A stretch of DNA of 48,345 nucleotides, from contig JALZWO010000100.1 in assembly GCA_023300375.1 (NCBI GenBank), positions 1 to 48,345 on the forward strand, given 5' to 3'. The stretch is from Granulosicoccus sp. (GTDB taxonomy: Bacteria > Pseudomonadota > Gammaproteobacteria > Granulosicoccales > Granulosicoccaceae). The position numbers were made by a program, and so were the translations under genes. Of this stretch, positions 25,808 to 34,619 are shown piece by piece; position 1 is the stretch's first letter, and the number at the start of each line of letters is the position of its first letter. The notes below the pieces were generated by a model, which did no database searches, was not told the origin of the DNA, and saw only the letters and a list, made by a program, of their open reading frames with translations.

Positions 25808-27106
25808 ATGCCAATTCCAAGCCGTCTATCTTACTTCCGTGTTGGCAACAATTTTTGTCTTTTGCCATTGCTCGCCTGCACTGTGATCATCAGTGCTTGC
25901 TCCGGCACCGATAACAACAACGCAAACTTGCTGGCAGAAAATGCGAATCCTGCGTTGAACAACTCTATTCCACTAAACATGGCTTTGCCTAGAAGTCTGG
26001 CTAACGTCATGGGAAGAGCGGCAACAGATGGTATCTCTGGCTTGTATGCTTTAGCGACTTTCAACAACGGGACACCCTTGTGCTTTGAACCCGACCCCAA
26101 TAACCCGTCGAGTTTTGATGCTCGGCAGCAGACCACCGTCCAGGTCAATCAAGGCGAGACGCTAGCCATTGAAATCAATTGGTTTGAAACCCTCGACAAC
26201 ACAGAGGCGTGCGATGGCAATGGGTTGCTGCTGGCCATCTATTCACAGACCACAGCACCCATCGAGAGCAACAGCACGATCAATCTCGATGTTGACGAAT
26301 ACCAAATCGATGGCATTGCTCTTCTGGACGCTGATTCCGACGGCACAGCAAATCTGGCCGAAAGACAAGCGGGCACCGACCCTTTTGTCAGTGACGTGCC
26401 CACCACTCCCAGCGGTGCAATTGATGTGCGTATTGGCTTTGTGGATCCCGACGATGCGCCAATTATCGATGGACTGTACGACGACATTTATAACGATCGT
26501 GCTCAATTCAACGATGACAGAGGTGAGCCACTGGCCATTGACAACCTGATGGTTGACCAAGGTGTATCGGCAATTCGTAGCGATGGAGCCACCGATCTTC
26601 GTTGGCTCGCTACGTACGATGATACGTGGCTATACGTTTTCGTTCTGGGAGAGATTTTCGAAACCGCCACTCCAGTGCGTGATTCAACGGCCGTTTTCCA
26701 AGATGACTCACTCGATATATTCATAGACGGTAACAACAGCAAGGGCACCTCCTACGATGGAATAGATGATCGGCATTTTCTGATTCCCCTGATTACCAAT
26801 CCCACTGATCTCAGCTCAAACTCCACCGTCTTTGAAGCTGGGCCCAATTCTGCCCCTCTGCCCAGCTTCGAATTTTTCACCTGCCTGTGTACCAGCGATC
26901 GGCACACATGGGAAGTACGCATTCCATTGGCAGAATTCGGTATCGCACCCGGCTCTCCATTCGGCTTAGAAGTGCAGCTTAATCTTGACAACGACGGCGG
27001 TGCAAGAGATGAGAAATGGGGCTGGATACACCCATCGAGGGTCAATGTAGACAATGACCAAACCTTCAGAAACCCCTCGTTTATGGGCACTGCGGTTCTT
27101 AATTAA
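25808..27106 (+). CDS. CBM9-domain surface lipoprotein
   Basis: 432 residues. A lipoprotein signal has the lipobox IISAC with Cys31. After a Ser/Asn-rich N-terminal part there is a Ca-binding-like motif DADSDGTANLAE (about 173-185), of the thrombospondin-3/dockerin type. Residues about 200-432 match CBM9-like carbohydrate-binding domains: DDAPIIDGLYDD, LRWLATYDDTWLYVFV, DDSLDIFIDGNNS, WEVRIPLAEFG and the final GWIHPS and NPSFMGTAVL. CBM9 modules bind reducing ends of plant or algal polysaccharides, and many occur in xylanases. No catalytic domain is present, so it is probably a surface glycan receptor. It is monocistronic. The link to the xylose genes downstream is contextual only. Confidence 0.85.
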   Translation: MPIPSRLSYFRVGNNFCLLPLLACTVIISACSGTDNNNANLLAENANPALNNSIPLNMALPRSLANVMGRAATDGISGLYALATFNNGTPLCFEPDPNNPSSFDARQQTTVQVNQGETLAIEINWFETLDNTEACDGNGLLLAIYSQTTAPIESNSTINLDVDEYQIDGIALLDADSDGTANLAERQAGTDPFVSDVPTTPSGAIDVRIGFVDPDDAPIIDGLYDDIYNDRAQFNDDRGEPLAIDNLMVDQGVSAIRSDGATDLRWLATYDDTWLYVFVLGEIFETATPVRDSTAVFQDDSLDIFIDGNNSKGTSYDGIDDRHFLIPLITNPTDLSSNSTVFEAGPNSAPLPSFEFFTCLCTSDRHTWEVRIPLAEFGIAPGSPFGLEVQLNLDNDGGARDEKWGWIHPSRVNVDNDQTFRNPSFMGTAVLN

Positions 27107-27549
27107 TCAGGGTGGCCTGCCCGCGCCTCTCGCACTTGAAGATTTATCATTGACTGCCTTTCAGTACACGGGCATCACAGAGACAGATATACGCACTAAG
27201 CACTGTGCGCTCGCGGGTGGTGGGCAGTGCTCGTGGCGGATCTAGAACTAAAAAAAGGCTAGTTCACTGTTCACTGTTCACTGTTCACTGTTCACTGTTC
27301 ACTGTTCACTGTTCACTGTTCACTGTTCACTGTTCACTGTGATCATTTCATCAACAGAACTCTGAACCACTAGAGTTTTTTTAAAACCGTGAAATTTGTT
27401 AGCAGCTTCACAGACCACGGACTAAGCGCACCCGTTAAAACGCCCTAGACTGCTCAAATTTTAGCTAAAGCTCTGAGCTCAGCGCTGACAATGCCAGAAT
27501 TGTGACGCATAACGCATGCAGGACGCCTTGATCGCGCCGATGACCGAGT
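27107..27549. other. Intergenic region holding a heptanucleotide array
   Basis: About 440 bases without a convincing gene, dominated by the GTTCACT array at 27262-27340. The remainder is upstream sequence of the gene at 27550 with no recognisable promoter. Confidence 0.7.
27262..27340. repeat. Heptanucleotide tandem repeat GTTCACT, 11 copies
   Basis: 79 bases made of 11.3 perfect head-to-tail copies of GTTCACT. It lies between the CBM9 gene and the DUF4124-like gene. Perfect identity between copies suggests recent slippage and likely strain-to-strain variation in copy number. Confidence 0.97.
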
Positions 27550-28230
27550 ATGCATGTACTTACTATTCCACAGCTACAATACGCAATGTCAGCGACAGCG
27601 GCTGCGTTCGTTTTTCTGCTGATTCTTGGCTACAGTGAGCCCACTCATGGCTCTATTTATGCTTGCCAGGTAGGACAGGACATGGTGTATCAAGATTCGC
27701 CATGTCCATTCAAAAAATCGCTCAAACCTGCTAGCAAAGCGAGTAATGGTTACCCACTCGCCATTCATGAAAGTTGGTTTGAAATACCAGAACAGGCTCA
27801 GGAGCGAGCATTCTGTGATCGACGCGGTTGCGAATGCGATCATCAAGTGAAAAAACATCAGCATTCCTTAATAAAGGCGATAGCCGATGCCTTGTACATA
27901 GACGGTAGCTGGCATCGCTATGAGGCTAGCTATAAGGTTTGGCTACAAACACCCACTTCTTCGCCCGAAAGTTTTGAGGCTCACGACCTCATGCAAGAGG
28001 CATCTTGCGATGTCATGATGTCGCAAACACTGCTGCGGAAATTTGGCAATGACGCCATGGTGATACTAAGGAAACACATGCGCACGGCAGAGGAACGTGG
28101 CTACGACGTAGAGCAACCTTGCCTCGATGGCATTCCAGAAGCCTGTGAGCTCTTCGACTACGTTCAATACTACAAACAAATTCAAAAAGACTCGGCGTCA
28201 TTACGCCGAAGTCGCTTTGAAAGCTTGTAA
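27550..28230 (+). CDS. Exported DUF4124-like protein
   Basis: 226 residues. An N-terminal hydrophobic segment (about 13-28) is followed by IYACQVGQDMVYQDSPC, the DUF4124 core pattern found in many gammaproteobacterial periplasmic proteins. The rest is helical and Cys-containing (CDRRGCEC near 88-95, CDVMM, QPCLDGIPEACE), with several possible disulfides. The function is unknown. The ATG at 27550 has no clear ribosome site, and an internal ATG (codon 13) would give a shorter signal peptide. No operon partner. Confidence 0.75.
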   Translation: MHVLTIPQLQYAMSATAAAFVFLLILGYSEPTHGSIYACQVGQDMVYQDSPCPFKKSLKPASKASNGYPLAIHESWFEIPEQAQERAFCDRRGCECDHQVKKHQHSLIKAIADALYIDGSWHRYEASYKVWLQTPTSSPESFEAHDLMQEASCDVMMSQTLLRKFGNDAMVILRKHMRTAEERGYDVEQPCLDGIPEACELFDYVQYYKQIQKDSASLRRSRFESL

Positions 28231-28431
28231 TCCATGATAGCGATGACGATACTAAGGCTAAGAGGTTACTTGTGGCAGAGCAAAATGATGGGCACAAGCC
28301 CAACATACACTGGATTCGCCGTGTCTTGCTAAATGTAACGATTTTTGCCCTACGCTTAGGCAAAGCGTTTGCATTGAATAAAAAACCTTAGTATTCAATA
28401 AATTTCACCAGACACAGGCAGGAACCTTCTA

Positions 28432-29877
28432 GTGACAGAATCAACTACCCACCTTCAAGCCTACATTCAGGAACAGGGGCTTGCCGAAGCCATGATTCCT
28501 GTCGTAGGGTCGCTTTATCGAACCCGTGGCGTCATTGTGACCGTGTTCGGCCGAAAGCTGATGAACGCCTCTACTATTGATATTATCAAGGCGCACCAGC
28601 AATCCGAACAAGTGGTTGGCGAGAAGACAAGTGTTGTCGATACCAGCGCGGTGCTCGATGTTGTTTCCAGCCTGCAACCCGGTAGCTCACGTATCGATAT
28701 AGGTAAGCTCTGCCATCAGGCTCGTCAGCTCAATGCACTGAGTAACCCGGCAGCTTTACGTGACTATATTGCCTCCGTCATCAGCGATATACCGGATAGC
28801 CCATCGGTTCTTGATGAGCCACGTGATGTGGTGCTCTATGGCTTTGGTCGCATCGGACGTATATTGGCTCGTTTGATGATCGAACGCACAACCTCCAGCA
28901 ATCCATTGCGCCTACGGGCTATTGTTGTCAGGGGCGGACGTGACGGCGATCTGCGTAAGCGAGCCAGCTTACTCAGGCGAGATTCCATTCATGGCCCGTT
29001 CAATGGTCATATCACCATTGATGAGGAAAACAGCGCCATCATCGCGAATGGAAACTTTATCAAGGTCATCTACGCAAACCAGCCCGAAGATATTGATTAC
29101 ACCGACTACGGAATAGACAACGCCCTGATCGTAGACAACACCGGTGTGTTTAAAGACGAAGAAAGTCTGTCTCGTCATCTCGTGCCTAAAGGTGCCGCCA
29201 AGGTACTCCTCACGGCTCCCGCTGGTGGCAACATCAAGAACATTGTGTATGGCGTTAATGAACACATGATTGAAGAACACGACAAGATCGTGTGTGCTGC
29301 CAGTTGTACAACCAACGCTATTACCCCTGTGCTCAAAGTAATTAACGATCGGTTTGGTGTTCTCAACGGTCATGTAGAAACTGTTCACTCCTACACCAAT
29401 GATCAAAACCTCATAGACAACTATCACCCTGCCGAAAGACGTGGTCGCAGTGCGCCACTGAATATGGTGCTGACATCGACAGGTGCTGCTAAAGCTGTTG
29501 CCAAGGCCCTACCCGAACTAGCAGGAAAATTAACCGGCAACGCTATTCGTGTGCCAACACCGAACGTATCTATGGCGGTGTGTAATCTGAATCTGGGTAA
29601 ACACACAACGCGTGATGAACTCAATGAGTATGTGCGTGAGGTGGCATTTAATTCAGAACTTCGACAACAAATCAGCTACTCCTACAGCACAGAAGTGGTG
29701 TCAACTGATTTTGTCGGTACGCCAGAACCTGCCATATTTGATTCGGTGGCAACTATCGTTGAAGGTGACCGTTGCGTGCTTTACGTCTGGTATGACAACG
29801 AATTTGGTTATAGCACTCAGGTGCTTCGTTGCATGCAACACATGCTAGGACTACATATCGTTAACGTTCCCGCGTAA
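28432..29877 (+). CDS. gap: Glyceraldehyde-3-phosphate dehydrogenase, long form with N-terminal extension
   Basis: 481 residues, about 145 longer than ordinary GAPDH. The extension (1-130) is helical and soluble. The Rossmann start GFGRIGR is at 137-143, the catalytic Cys292 is in ASCTTNA, and His319 is in HSYTNDQN. The terminal WYDNEFGYS is intact. This long form is known in Pseudomonas and other gammaproteobacteria. It interconverts glyceraldehyde-3-phosphate and 1,3-bisphosphoglycerate. The start is GTG with AGGA eight bases upstream. The gene is monocistronic, with a hairpin after its stop. Confidence 0.93.
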   Translation: MTESTTHLQAYIQEQGLAEAMIPVVGSLYRTRGVIVTVFGRKLMNASTIDIIKAHQQSEQVVGEKTSVVDTSAVLDVVSSLQPGSSRIDIGKLCHQARQLNALSNPAALRDYIASVISDIPDSPSVLDEPRDVVLYGFGRIGRILARLMIERTTSSNPLRLRAIVVRGGRDGDLRKRASLLRRDSIHGPFNGHITIDEENSAIIANGNFIKVIYANQPEDIDYTDYGIDNALIVDNTGVFKDEESLSRHLVPKGAAKVLLTAPAGGNIKNIVYGVNEHMIEEHDKIVCAASCTTNAITPVLKVINDRFGVLNGHVETVHSYTNDQNLIDNYHPAERRGRSAPLNMVLTSTGAAKAVAKALPELAGKLTGNAIRVPTPNVSMAVCNLNLGKHTTRDELNEYVREVAFNSELRQQISYSYSTEVVSTDFVGTPEPAIFDSVATIVEGDRCVLYVWYDNEFGYSTQVLRCMQHMLGLHIVNVPA

Positions 29878-29888
29878 GTACACAGCCT

Positions 29889-29908
29889 CGGCGCCTTTGT
29901 AGGCGCCG
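29889..29908. terminator. Hairpin between gap and convergent DUF4159 gene
   Basis: CGGCGCCT pairs with AGGCGCCG over a TTGT loop, 12 bases after the gap stop. A second G/C-rich inverted sequence follows (GCCCC/GGGGC). No U tract. It probably marks the end of both convergent transcripts. Confidence 0.5.
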
Positions 29909-29962
29909 GCGAGAGCCCCTTCTACCACGGGGGGGCCCGACGCCGTACCGCGCTTTAAATCA

Positions 29963-30910
29963 TCAGTGCGTCATGCCATAAATGACATAGTTAACGCCTA
30001 AACGGTAGGCCGTTGCAGTGTAAAGCGCGTTGTACTCTTCCATGTCAGCGTGTTCCCAGGCATCGCCCAGATCCATGTTCCAATTGATGATGGCCATCAC
30101 GCGGCCATCGTCATCTAAAACGCCACGCCAGTGTGGTTCTTGTCGAGACGCATTGCTCTCATTTACTGCAGCCGTTTTCATAATCGGCAATTCCCATGTT
30201 TCTCCAGGGTTCAAACACAGGGCTCGTAAGCCTGGGATCTGGATAAACTCGTCGATGGCGAAATGCACGTTAAAAATTTCATGGGATTGCGGAATATCCA
30301 CGATGTCCCTATCAGGGAAAACTTGCGACATCCAACCTTCAAATTCTGACCATTGATACGCGCCGTGAAAGTCATCCACTAATAAGAAACCGCCGCGCAA
30401 CAAATACTCTCGCAGGTTATCCGCTTCACTTTGTGTAAATGAGGCAAACCCCGCCTCCACCACATACATCATGGGGAAGTCGTAGATACGCGGATCGCTT
30501 AAAGACAATGACTGACTCTGAGTATTAGTATCAACACGCGTTAATCGCTTCATGGCAGCAATGAAATGGGGCTCTGACTCAGAACAATCAGCCTGCCAGT
30601 GCGGGTAGCCGATACGGTCACCAAGATTTTCTATGGCGACCTGGTTGTCGTTGAACATGAGACGTGAAAACGTGAACTCCTGATCGGCCTGCGAGGTGAG
30701 CGCCATAGGGCAATCAGGGCGCTGAGGTGACGTGCATATCGCCAGCTCAGCCTGAGCAGCCCCCGCTGCAAACAGACAGATGACACCAGCACTCGTACTC
30801 TTAAGCGTCGACTTAAACCTGACACCGAGACTTTTTTGCGCCCGTTGAGACACTCTTGCTGACAACATTTTCACGTTTCTCATGAACTCCTGATAGAGGC
30901 CTTTAGACAC
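29963..30910 (-). CDS. Exported DUF4159-domain protein
   Basis: 315 residues from a GTG at 30910; an ATG at 30883 with AGGAG three bases upstream would give 306 residues. A signal peptide follows a long basic leader (hydrophobic core about 40-54, AAGAAQA). The mature part matches DUF4159: FTFSRLMFNDNQ, RIYDFPMMYVVEAGFASF, LREYLLRGGFLLVDDFHG, VFPDRDIVDIP, DDDGRVMAIINWNMDLGDAWEHAD and LGVNYVIYGMTH. The family lies in or near MoxR/von Willebrand operons in many bacteria, and its biochemical role is unknown. Here it stands alone, without a MoxR ATPase nearby. Confidence 0.9.
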   Translation of the reverse strand: MSKGLYQEFMRNVKMLSARVSQRAQKSLGVRFKSTLKSTSAGVICLFAAGAAQAELAICTSPQRPDCPMALTSQADQEFTFSRLMFNDNQVAIENLGDRIGYPHWQADCSESEPHFIAAMKRLTRVDTNTQSQSLSLSDPRIYDFPMMYVVEAGFASFTQSEADNLREYLLRGGFLLVDDFHGAYQWSEFEGWMSQVFPDRDIVDIPQSHEIFNVHFAIDEFIQIPGLRALCLNPGETWELPIMKTAAVNESNASRQEPHWRGVLDDDGRVMAIINWNMDLGDAWEHADMEEYNALYTATAYRLGVNYVIYGMTH

Positions 30911-31067
30911 AAGCCTCAGGATAGTAAATTTTACAAGACACCGTTGTGTAAGAACATGTATCGCCTCAGCAAGTTCAACGACGTTTAATCGTAGTCACAC
31001 TAGAGCAATTTCATACTGTGATCTGGGTTGGAGCATCACGGCATCTGCTCACGACTAATCTACCAAA

Positions 31068-31916
31068 CTAAGCAAGTTCCGTGTCGATTGCACCTGGTCC
31101 CCGCACAGCTCCCGGTGGGCATTTGCCCAGAATAATCATGCCCAGCACATCGTCACGCGTCACATCGCTAACGGGCGCGGTACCCACCATCTGGCCGTTC
31201 TTCATAACGGCAACACTATCTGCTAGCTCAAAGACATCCTCGATATCGTGACTGATCAAGAAAATGCTAATGCCGTCTTTTTTCAATTGCTTGATGAGCT
31301 CTCCAACCTGAGCAGTCTCCTGTGGACCTAACGCCGCTGTTGGCTCATCCATAATCAATATTTGCGCATCAAACAAGATTGCCCGGGCAATAGCTACCGA
31401 CTGGCGCTGACCGCCGGAGAGCGCCTTGACCGGCTCCTTGAATCGTTGAAATCGCGGGTTCAATCGCCCCATGACTTCGCGTGCCTTGGCCTCCATCGCC
31501 ACATCGTCCAACGTGCCCCAGACGGTTCGCAACTCACGCCCAAGATACAGATTGGCGGCTGTATCCACATTGTCTGCCAATGCAAGCGTCTGGTAAATCG
31601 TTTCAATACCATAGCTTTTAGCGTCACGAGGATTGTTGATGGTGGCCTCTTCGCCACGAACCTTGATAACCCCTGTATCACGCTTGTAAGCGCCAGAAAG
31701 CAACTTGATGAATGTGGACTTACCAGCACCATTGTGTCCTAGCAAAGCAACCACTTCACCCTTTTTGAGACTGAGTGATGCATTTTGAACTGCATGAATT
31801 CCACCAAAGGAGATGGAACAATCATGCATTTCAATAACGGTGGTTGCAGCTTCATCTGTCTGCTTGGTGATGCTGTTTGAATCAGACACGTTCGTTGTCT
31901 CGTGTTTACTATTCAT
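31068..31916 (-). CDS. Sugar ABC transporter ATPase, single-domain (FrcA/XylG type)
   Basis: 282 residues. Walker A is GHNGAGKST, the signature is LSGGQRQS, Walker B is [11 protein letters not shown] and the switch His is in LISHDIEDV. Sugar importers of the ribose/xylose class often have a fused double ATPase of about 500 residues; this one has one domain, as in FrcA, so a homodimer is expected. AGGAG nine bases upstream overlaps the permease stop at 31929. It is the last gene of the xylF-permease-ATPase unit. Confidence 0.92.
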   Translation of the reverse strand: MNSKHETTNVSDSNSITKQTDEAATTVIEMHDCSISFGGIHAVQNASLSLKKGEVVALLGHNGAGKSTFIKLLSGAYKRDTGVIKVRGEEATINNPRDAKSYGIETIYQTLALADNVDTAANLYLGRELRTVWGTLDDVAMEAKAREVMGRLNPRFQRFKEPVKALSGGQRQSVAIARAILFDAQILIMDEPTAALGPQETAQVGELIKQLKKDGISIFLISHDIEDVFELADSVAVMKNGQMVGTAPVSDVTRDDVLGMIILGKCPPGAVRGPGAIDTELA

Positions 31917-31928
31917 TATGATGATCTC

Positions 31929-33245
31929 CTAAACGCTGCGACTGCGATACAAACCATCTAGCCACACCGCTAGCACTAACACGACACCCACCACAACCGC
32001 CTGGAAAGGTGCATCCACGCCCAGCAACACCATGCCCGATTGCAGTGACTGCATAACTAAGGCGCCAATGATGGCACCCACTATTGTTCCAATACCCCCA
32101 CTGAGCGATGTTCCCCCAATAACAGCGGCCGCAATAACCAGAAGCTCATCCAACGTACCTTGCGCATTAGTTGATGCGTTGAGTCGGGCTGTGGAGATAG
32201 CGCCAGCGATAGCGCATAGTACGCCCATCAAAATGAATATTTTCATGGTTACCCAGCGGGTGTTGATACCGGCCAGTTCGGCAGCTTCGGGGTTCCCACC
32301 CATGGCAAAAACATAGCGACCAAAACGTGTGCGCGTGGCGATAAACGTCATGACAATTCCGACACCAACAGCAATGAGCACCGGGATAGCAATACCGTGC
32401 GCTATGAACAATCCACCTTCAGGCACAGTAATGCTGTTCTGTTCTGCATACCGTTTGACTATGCCACGTGGCCAAGGGTAGCTATTGGCAGTAGCCACAG
32501 CGCCCAGTACGGAGGCACAACCGATTGCGGCCATAGTAAGTTCAGCCCACATGGGGCGTAGTGGAAAGTTAAAGCGCTTACGGTTAATACGACCAATGGC
32601 TATAGAAAACACAATACCTACGCAGGCAGCGATGGCAACCATCCAGCTCCAGAAGGCACCAATAGAGCCGTACGGCCCACCACCAATCAGCCTGAACGTG
32701 GGGTCCATGGGGGATACTGTTTGACCCGTAGTGACCCACCAAGCAAGGCCTCGCCAAACAAGCAACCCGCCCAAGGTCACGATAAAGGCAGGGACGCCTG
32801 CGTACGCAATAATAAACCCGTGCACACCACCGATAAACGCACCCAGACAGATACCAACGAGTAATGTCACCACCCAGATCCAGTCACTTCCCACACCCAT
32901 TACATCGGGTAAGAATGCTGTTTGTGTCACCCCCATAATCATGGCGACAAACCCTAACAAAGAGCCCACTGATAGATCGATGTGCCGCGTCACGATAATG
33001 AGCACCATACCCGTGGCCATTACCGCAACTGATGACGTTTGTACAGACAGGTTCCACAAGTTACGTGGTGTAAGAAAGCGGCCATCAGACAGGAAATGAA
33101 AGCAGACCCAAATCATGACCAATGCGCCAATCAAACCCAACATTCGGGTATCGACCTCGGTAGCACGCAACAGGCGCTTGGGCAACGATTCAGTCGCCTG
33201 TGCGGCGTGATCTTGAGTGCCCGAATTGGGTGGTGAATCGCTCAT
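31929..33245 (-). CDS. xylH: Xylose-type sugar ABC transporter permease
   Basis: 438 residues with about 10-12 membrane helices, XylH length. Features include VQTSSVAVMATGMVLIIVTRHIDLSVGS, VPAFIVTLGGLLVWRG, GRYVFAMGGNPEAAELAGI and IAAAVIGGTSLSGGIGT, all standard for the BPD_transp_2 family. It moves the sugar delivered by XylF. The ATG at 33245 has a weak AGAG upstream. It is about 180 bases from xylF, across a terminator-like hairpin. Confidence 0.92.
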   Translation of the reverse strand: MSDSPPNSGTQDHAAQATESLPKRLLRATEVDTRMLGLIGALVMIWVCFHFLSDGRFLTPRNLWNLSVQTSSVAVMATGMVLIIVTRHIDLSVGSLLGFVAMIMGVTQTAFLPDVMGVGSDWIWVVTLLVGICLGAFIGGVHGFIIAYAGVPAFIVTLGGLLVWRGLAWWVTTGQTVSPMDPTFRLIGGGPYGSIGAFWSWMVAIAACVGIVFSIAIGRINRKRFNFPLRPMWAELTMAAIGCASVLGAVATANSYPWPRGIVKRYAEQNSITVPEGGLFIAHGIAIPVLIAVGVGIVMTFIATRTRFGRYVFAMGGNPEAAELAGINTRWVTMKIFILMGVLCAIAGAISTARLNASTNAQGTLDELLVIAAAVIGGTSLSGGIGTIVGAIIGALVMQSLQSGMVLLGVDAPFQAVVVGVVLVLAVWLDGLYRSRSV

Positions 33246-33290
33246 GAGTGGTTCTCTTTAGATGGGCAAACAGTAGACTTGAATACAAAA

Positions 33291-33327
33291 AAAAGGAGCA
33301 CTTGGCTGCATCGAATCAGCAGCCAAG
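33291..33327 (-). terminator. Intrinsic terminator/attenuator between xylF and xylH
   Basis: On the minus transcript CTTGGCTGC pairs perfectly with GCAGCCAAG (33301-33327), then TGCTCC and a run of T. It follows the xylF stop and precedes xylH, so it should lower permease and ATPase expression relative to the binding protein. Confidence 0.75.
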
Positions 33328-33427
33328 CCCCCCTAGTGAGAAACAGCCTTATACTGCTAGGGCTGCTAAATTTTTTAGTGCAGTACCACCGAGCGGATTG
33401 CACGGCGACTGCGCCTACATAAAGCGC

Positions 33428-34465
33428 CTACTGACAAGCGGCAACAGAATCTGCAGCACCTTCACAGACCTTGTCTTTTTCAATCCAGCCAGCGTCAATA
33501 ACGACATTCAGGTTATCAGCGGTGACAGGTACAGGCTCGAGGAAAACAGCTGACATAGCGACGCCATTTGCTCCACCAGACCACTCAACACTACCTTCGA
33601 CATCTGCCATAGCAACACCGTCAGCCAGTTGAGTGGCGATAGTTGCAGCACCAGCACCTAACACGCGAGCATCTTTCCAGACCGACACAGTTTGAGATCC
33701 TCGAGCCACTCGGTTGAGTGCAGCATGATCACCGTCCTGACCAGAAACAGGCACAGTACCGTCAAGACCCTGCGAAGCCAAGGCTGCAACAACACCGCCA
33801 GCAGTTCCGTCATTGGACGCCACTACCGCATCGATATTGTTGTCGTTAGCAGTAAGAATTTGCTCCATGTTGCGTTGAGCATTCTCAGGCTTCCATCCGT
33901 CGGTATAGGCTTCGCCTACGTTATTGATTTTGCCGGAGTCCATAGCTTCTTGAAGCACTTCCATCTGACCACCGAACAGGAAGTCAGCATTAGGATCTGC
34001 AGATGAGCCCTTGATAAATGCGTAGTTACCTTCAGGCATGGCCTCAAGAACAGCGCGCGCCTGCATGCGACCTACTTCAGCGTTGTCAAACGTAATGTAG
34101 AACGCGTCGGAGTTTTCAATTAATCGATCATAGCCAACGACAGGGATACCTTCGTTAACAGCGTTCTCTACCGCGGGCCCGATGGCTCCAGAATCTTGAG
34201 CCAGAATGATCAGGGCATCAGCGCCTTGAGCAATCAGTGCTTCAACATCGGTGAGTTGCTTGGCAGCAGACGATTGAGCGTCCGCAGAAATGTAGGTATC
34301 GCCAGCAGCTTCGATGGCTGAAACCATAGCGGCTTCGTCAGTCTTCCAACGCTCCTCTTGAAAGTTAGACCAAGAGACACCGATAACTTTGCCTTCGGCC
34401 ATAACAGGGCCTGATAGTACAGCGGTTACCGATGCCGCGAGAATAAGGGCTCCAGTTTTTTTCAT
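33428..34465 (-). CDS. xylF: D-xylose-binding periplasmic protein
   Basis: 345 residues from the ATG at 34465, with GGAG five bases upstream; a GTG two codons earlier is less likely. A signal peptide ends at PVMA. The mature part resembles XylF: VIGVSWSNFQEERWKTDEAAM, DALIILAQDSGAIGPAVENA, GIPVVGYDRLI, AFIKGSSADPNADFLFGGQMEVL and VSGQDGDHAAL. These match the xylose pocket and hinge regions of the family. It is the first gene of the transporter unit, under a candidate promoter at 34546-34574. Confidence 0.93.
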   Translation of the reverse strand: MKKTGALILAASVTAVLSGPVMAEGKVIGVSWSNFQEERWKTDEAAMVSAIEAAGDTYISADAQSSAAKQLTDVEALIAQGADALIILAQDSGAIGPAVENAVNEGIPVVGYDRLIENSDAFYITFDNAEVGRMQARAVLEAMPEGNYAFIKGSSADPNADFLFGGQMEVLQEAMDSGKINNVGEAYTDGWKPENAQRNMEQILTANDNNIDAVVASNDGTAGGVVAALASQGLDGTVPVSGQDGDHAALNRVARGSQTVSVWKDARVLGAGAATIATQLADGVAMADVEGSVEWSGGANGVAMSAVFLEPVPVTADNLNVVIDAGWIEKDKVCEGAADSVAACQ

Positions 34466-34492
34466 GCTCACTCCAAGTGTTTTTATTGGGCA

Positions 34493-34507
34493 GAGTCAGG
34501 TTGACTC
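34493..34507. promoter_or_regulatory. Palindrome upstream of xylF, candidate operator
   Basis: GAGTCA-GGT-TGACTC is a perfect inverted repeat, 28 bases upstream of the xylF ATG and downstream of the candidate -10. A ROK regulator gene starts in the opposite direction at 34620, so this is a plausible repressor site (inference). Confidence 0.4.
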
Positions 34508-34545
34508 TTCACCTATCGAGTCGATTTAATTCACGACCGGAATAA

Positions 34546-34574
34546 ATAGTGACTTCATCTTCAAAATGTGTCAA
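34546..34574 (-). promoter_or_regulatory. Candidate xylF promoter
   Basis: On minus, a perfect TTGACA (34574-34569) is followed after 17 bases by CACTAT, which matches three of six -10 bases. It lies about 80 bases from the xylF start. The -35 is good and the -10 is weak, as expected for an activated or regulated promoter. Confidence 0.4.
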
Positions 34575-34619
34575 GTTGTTTTTCCACAAAGCCATAGGTT
34601 TCATTACCAAAAGTCGCAG

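Noticed and set aside
27262-27340. CRISPR array
   Set aside because: Seven-base repeats without spacers; simple tandem repeat.
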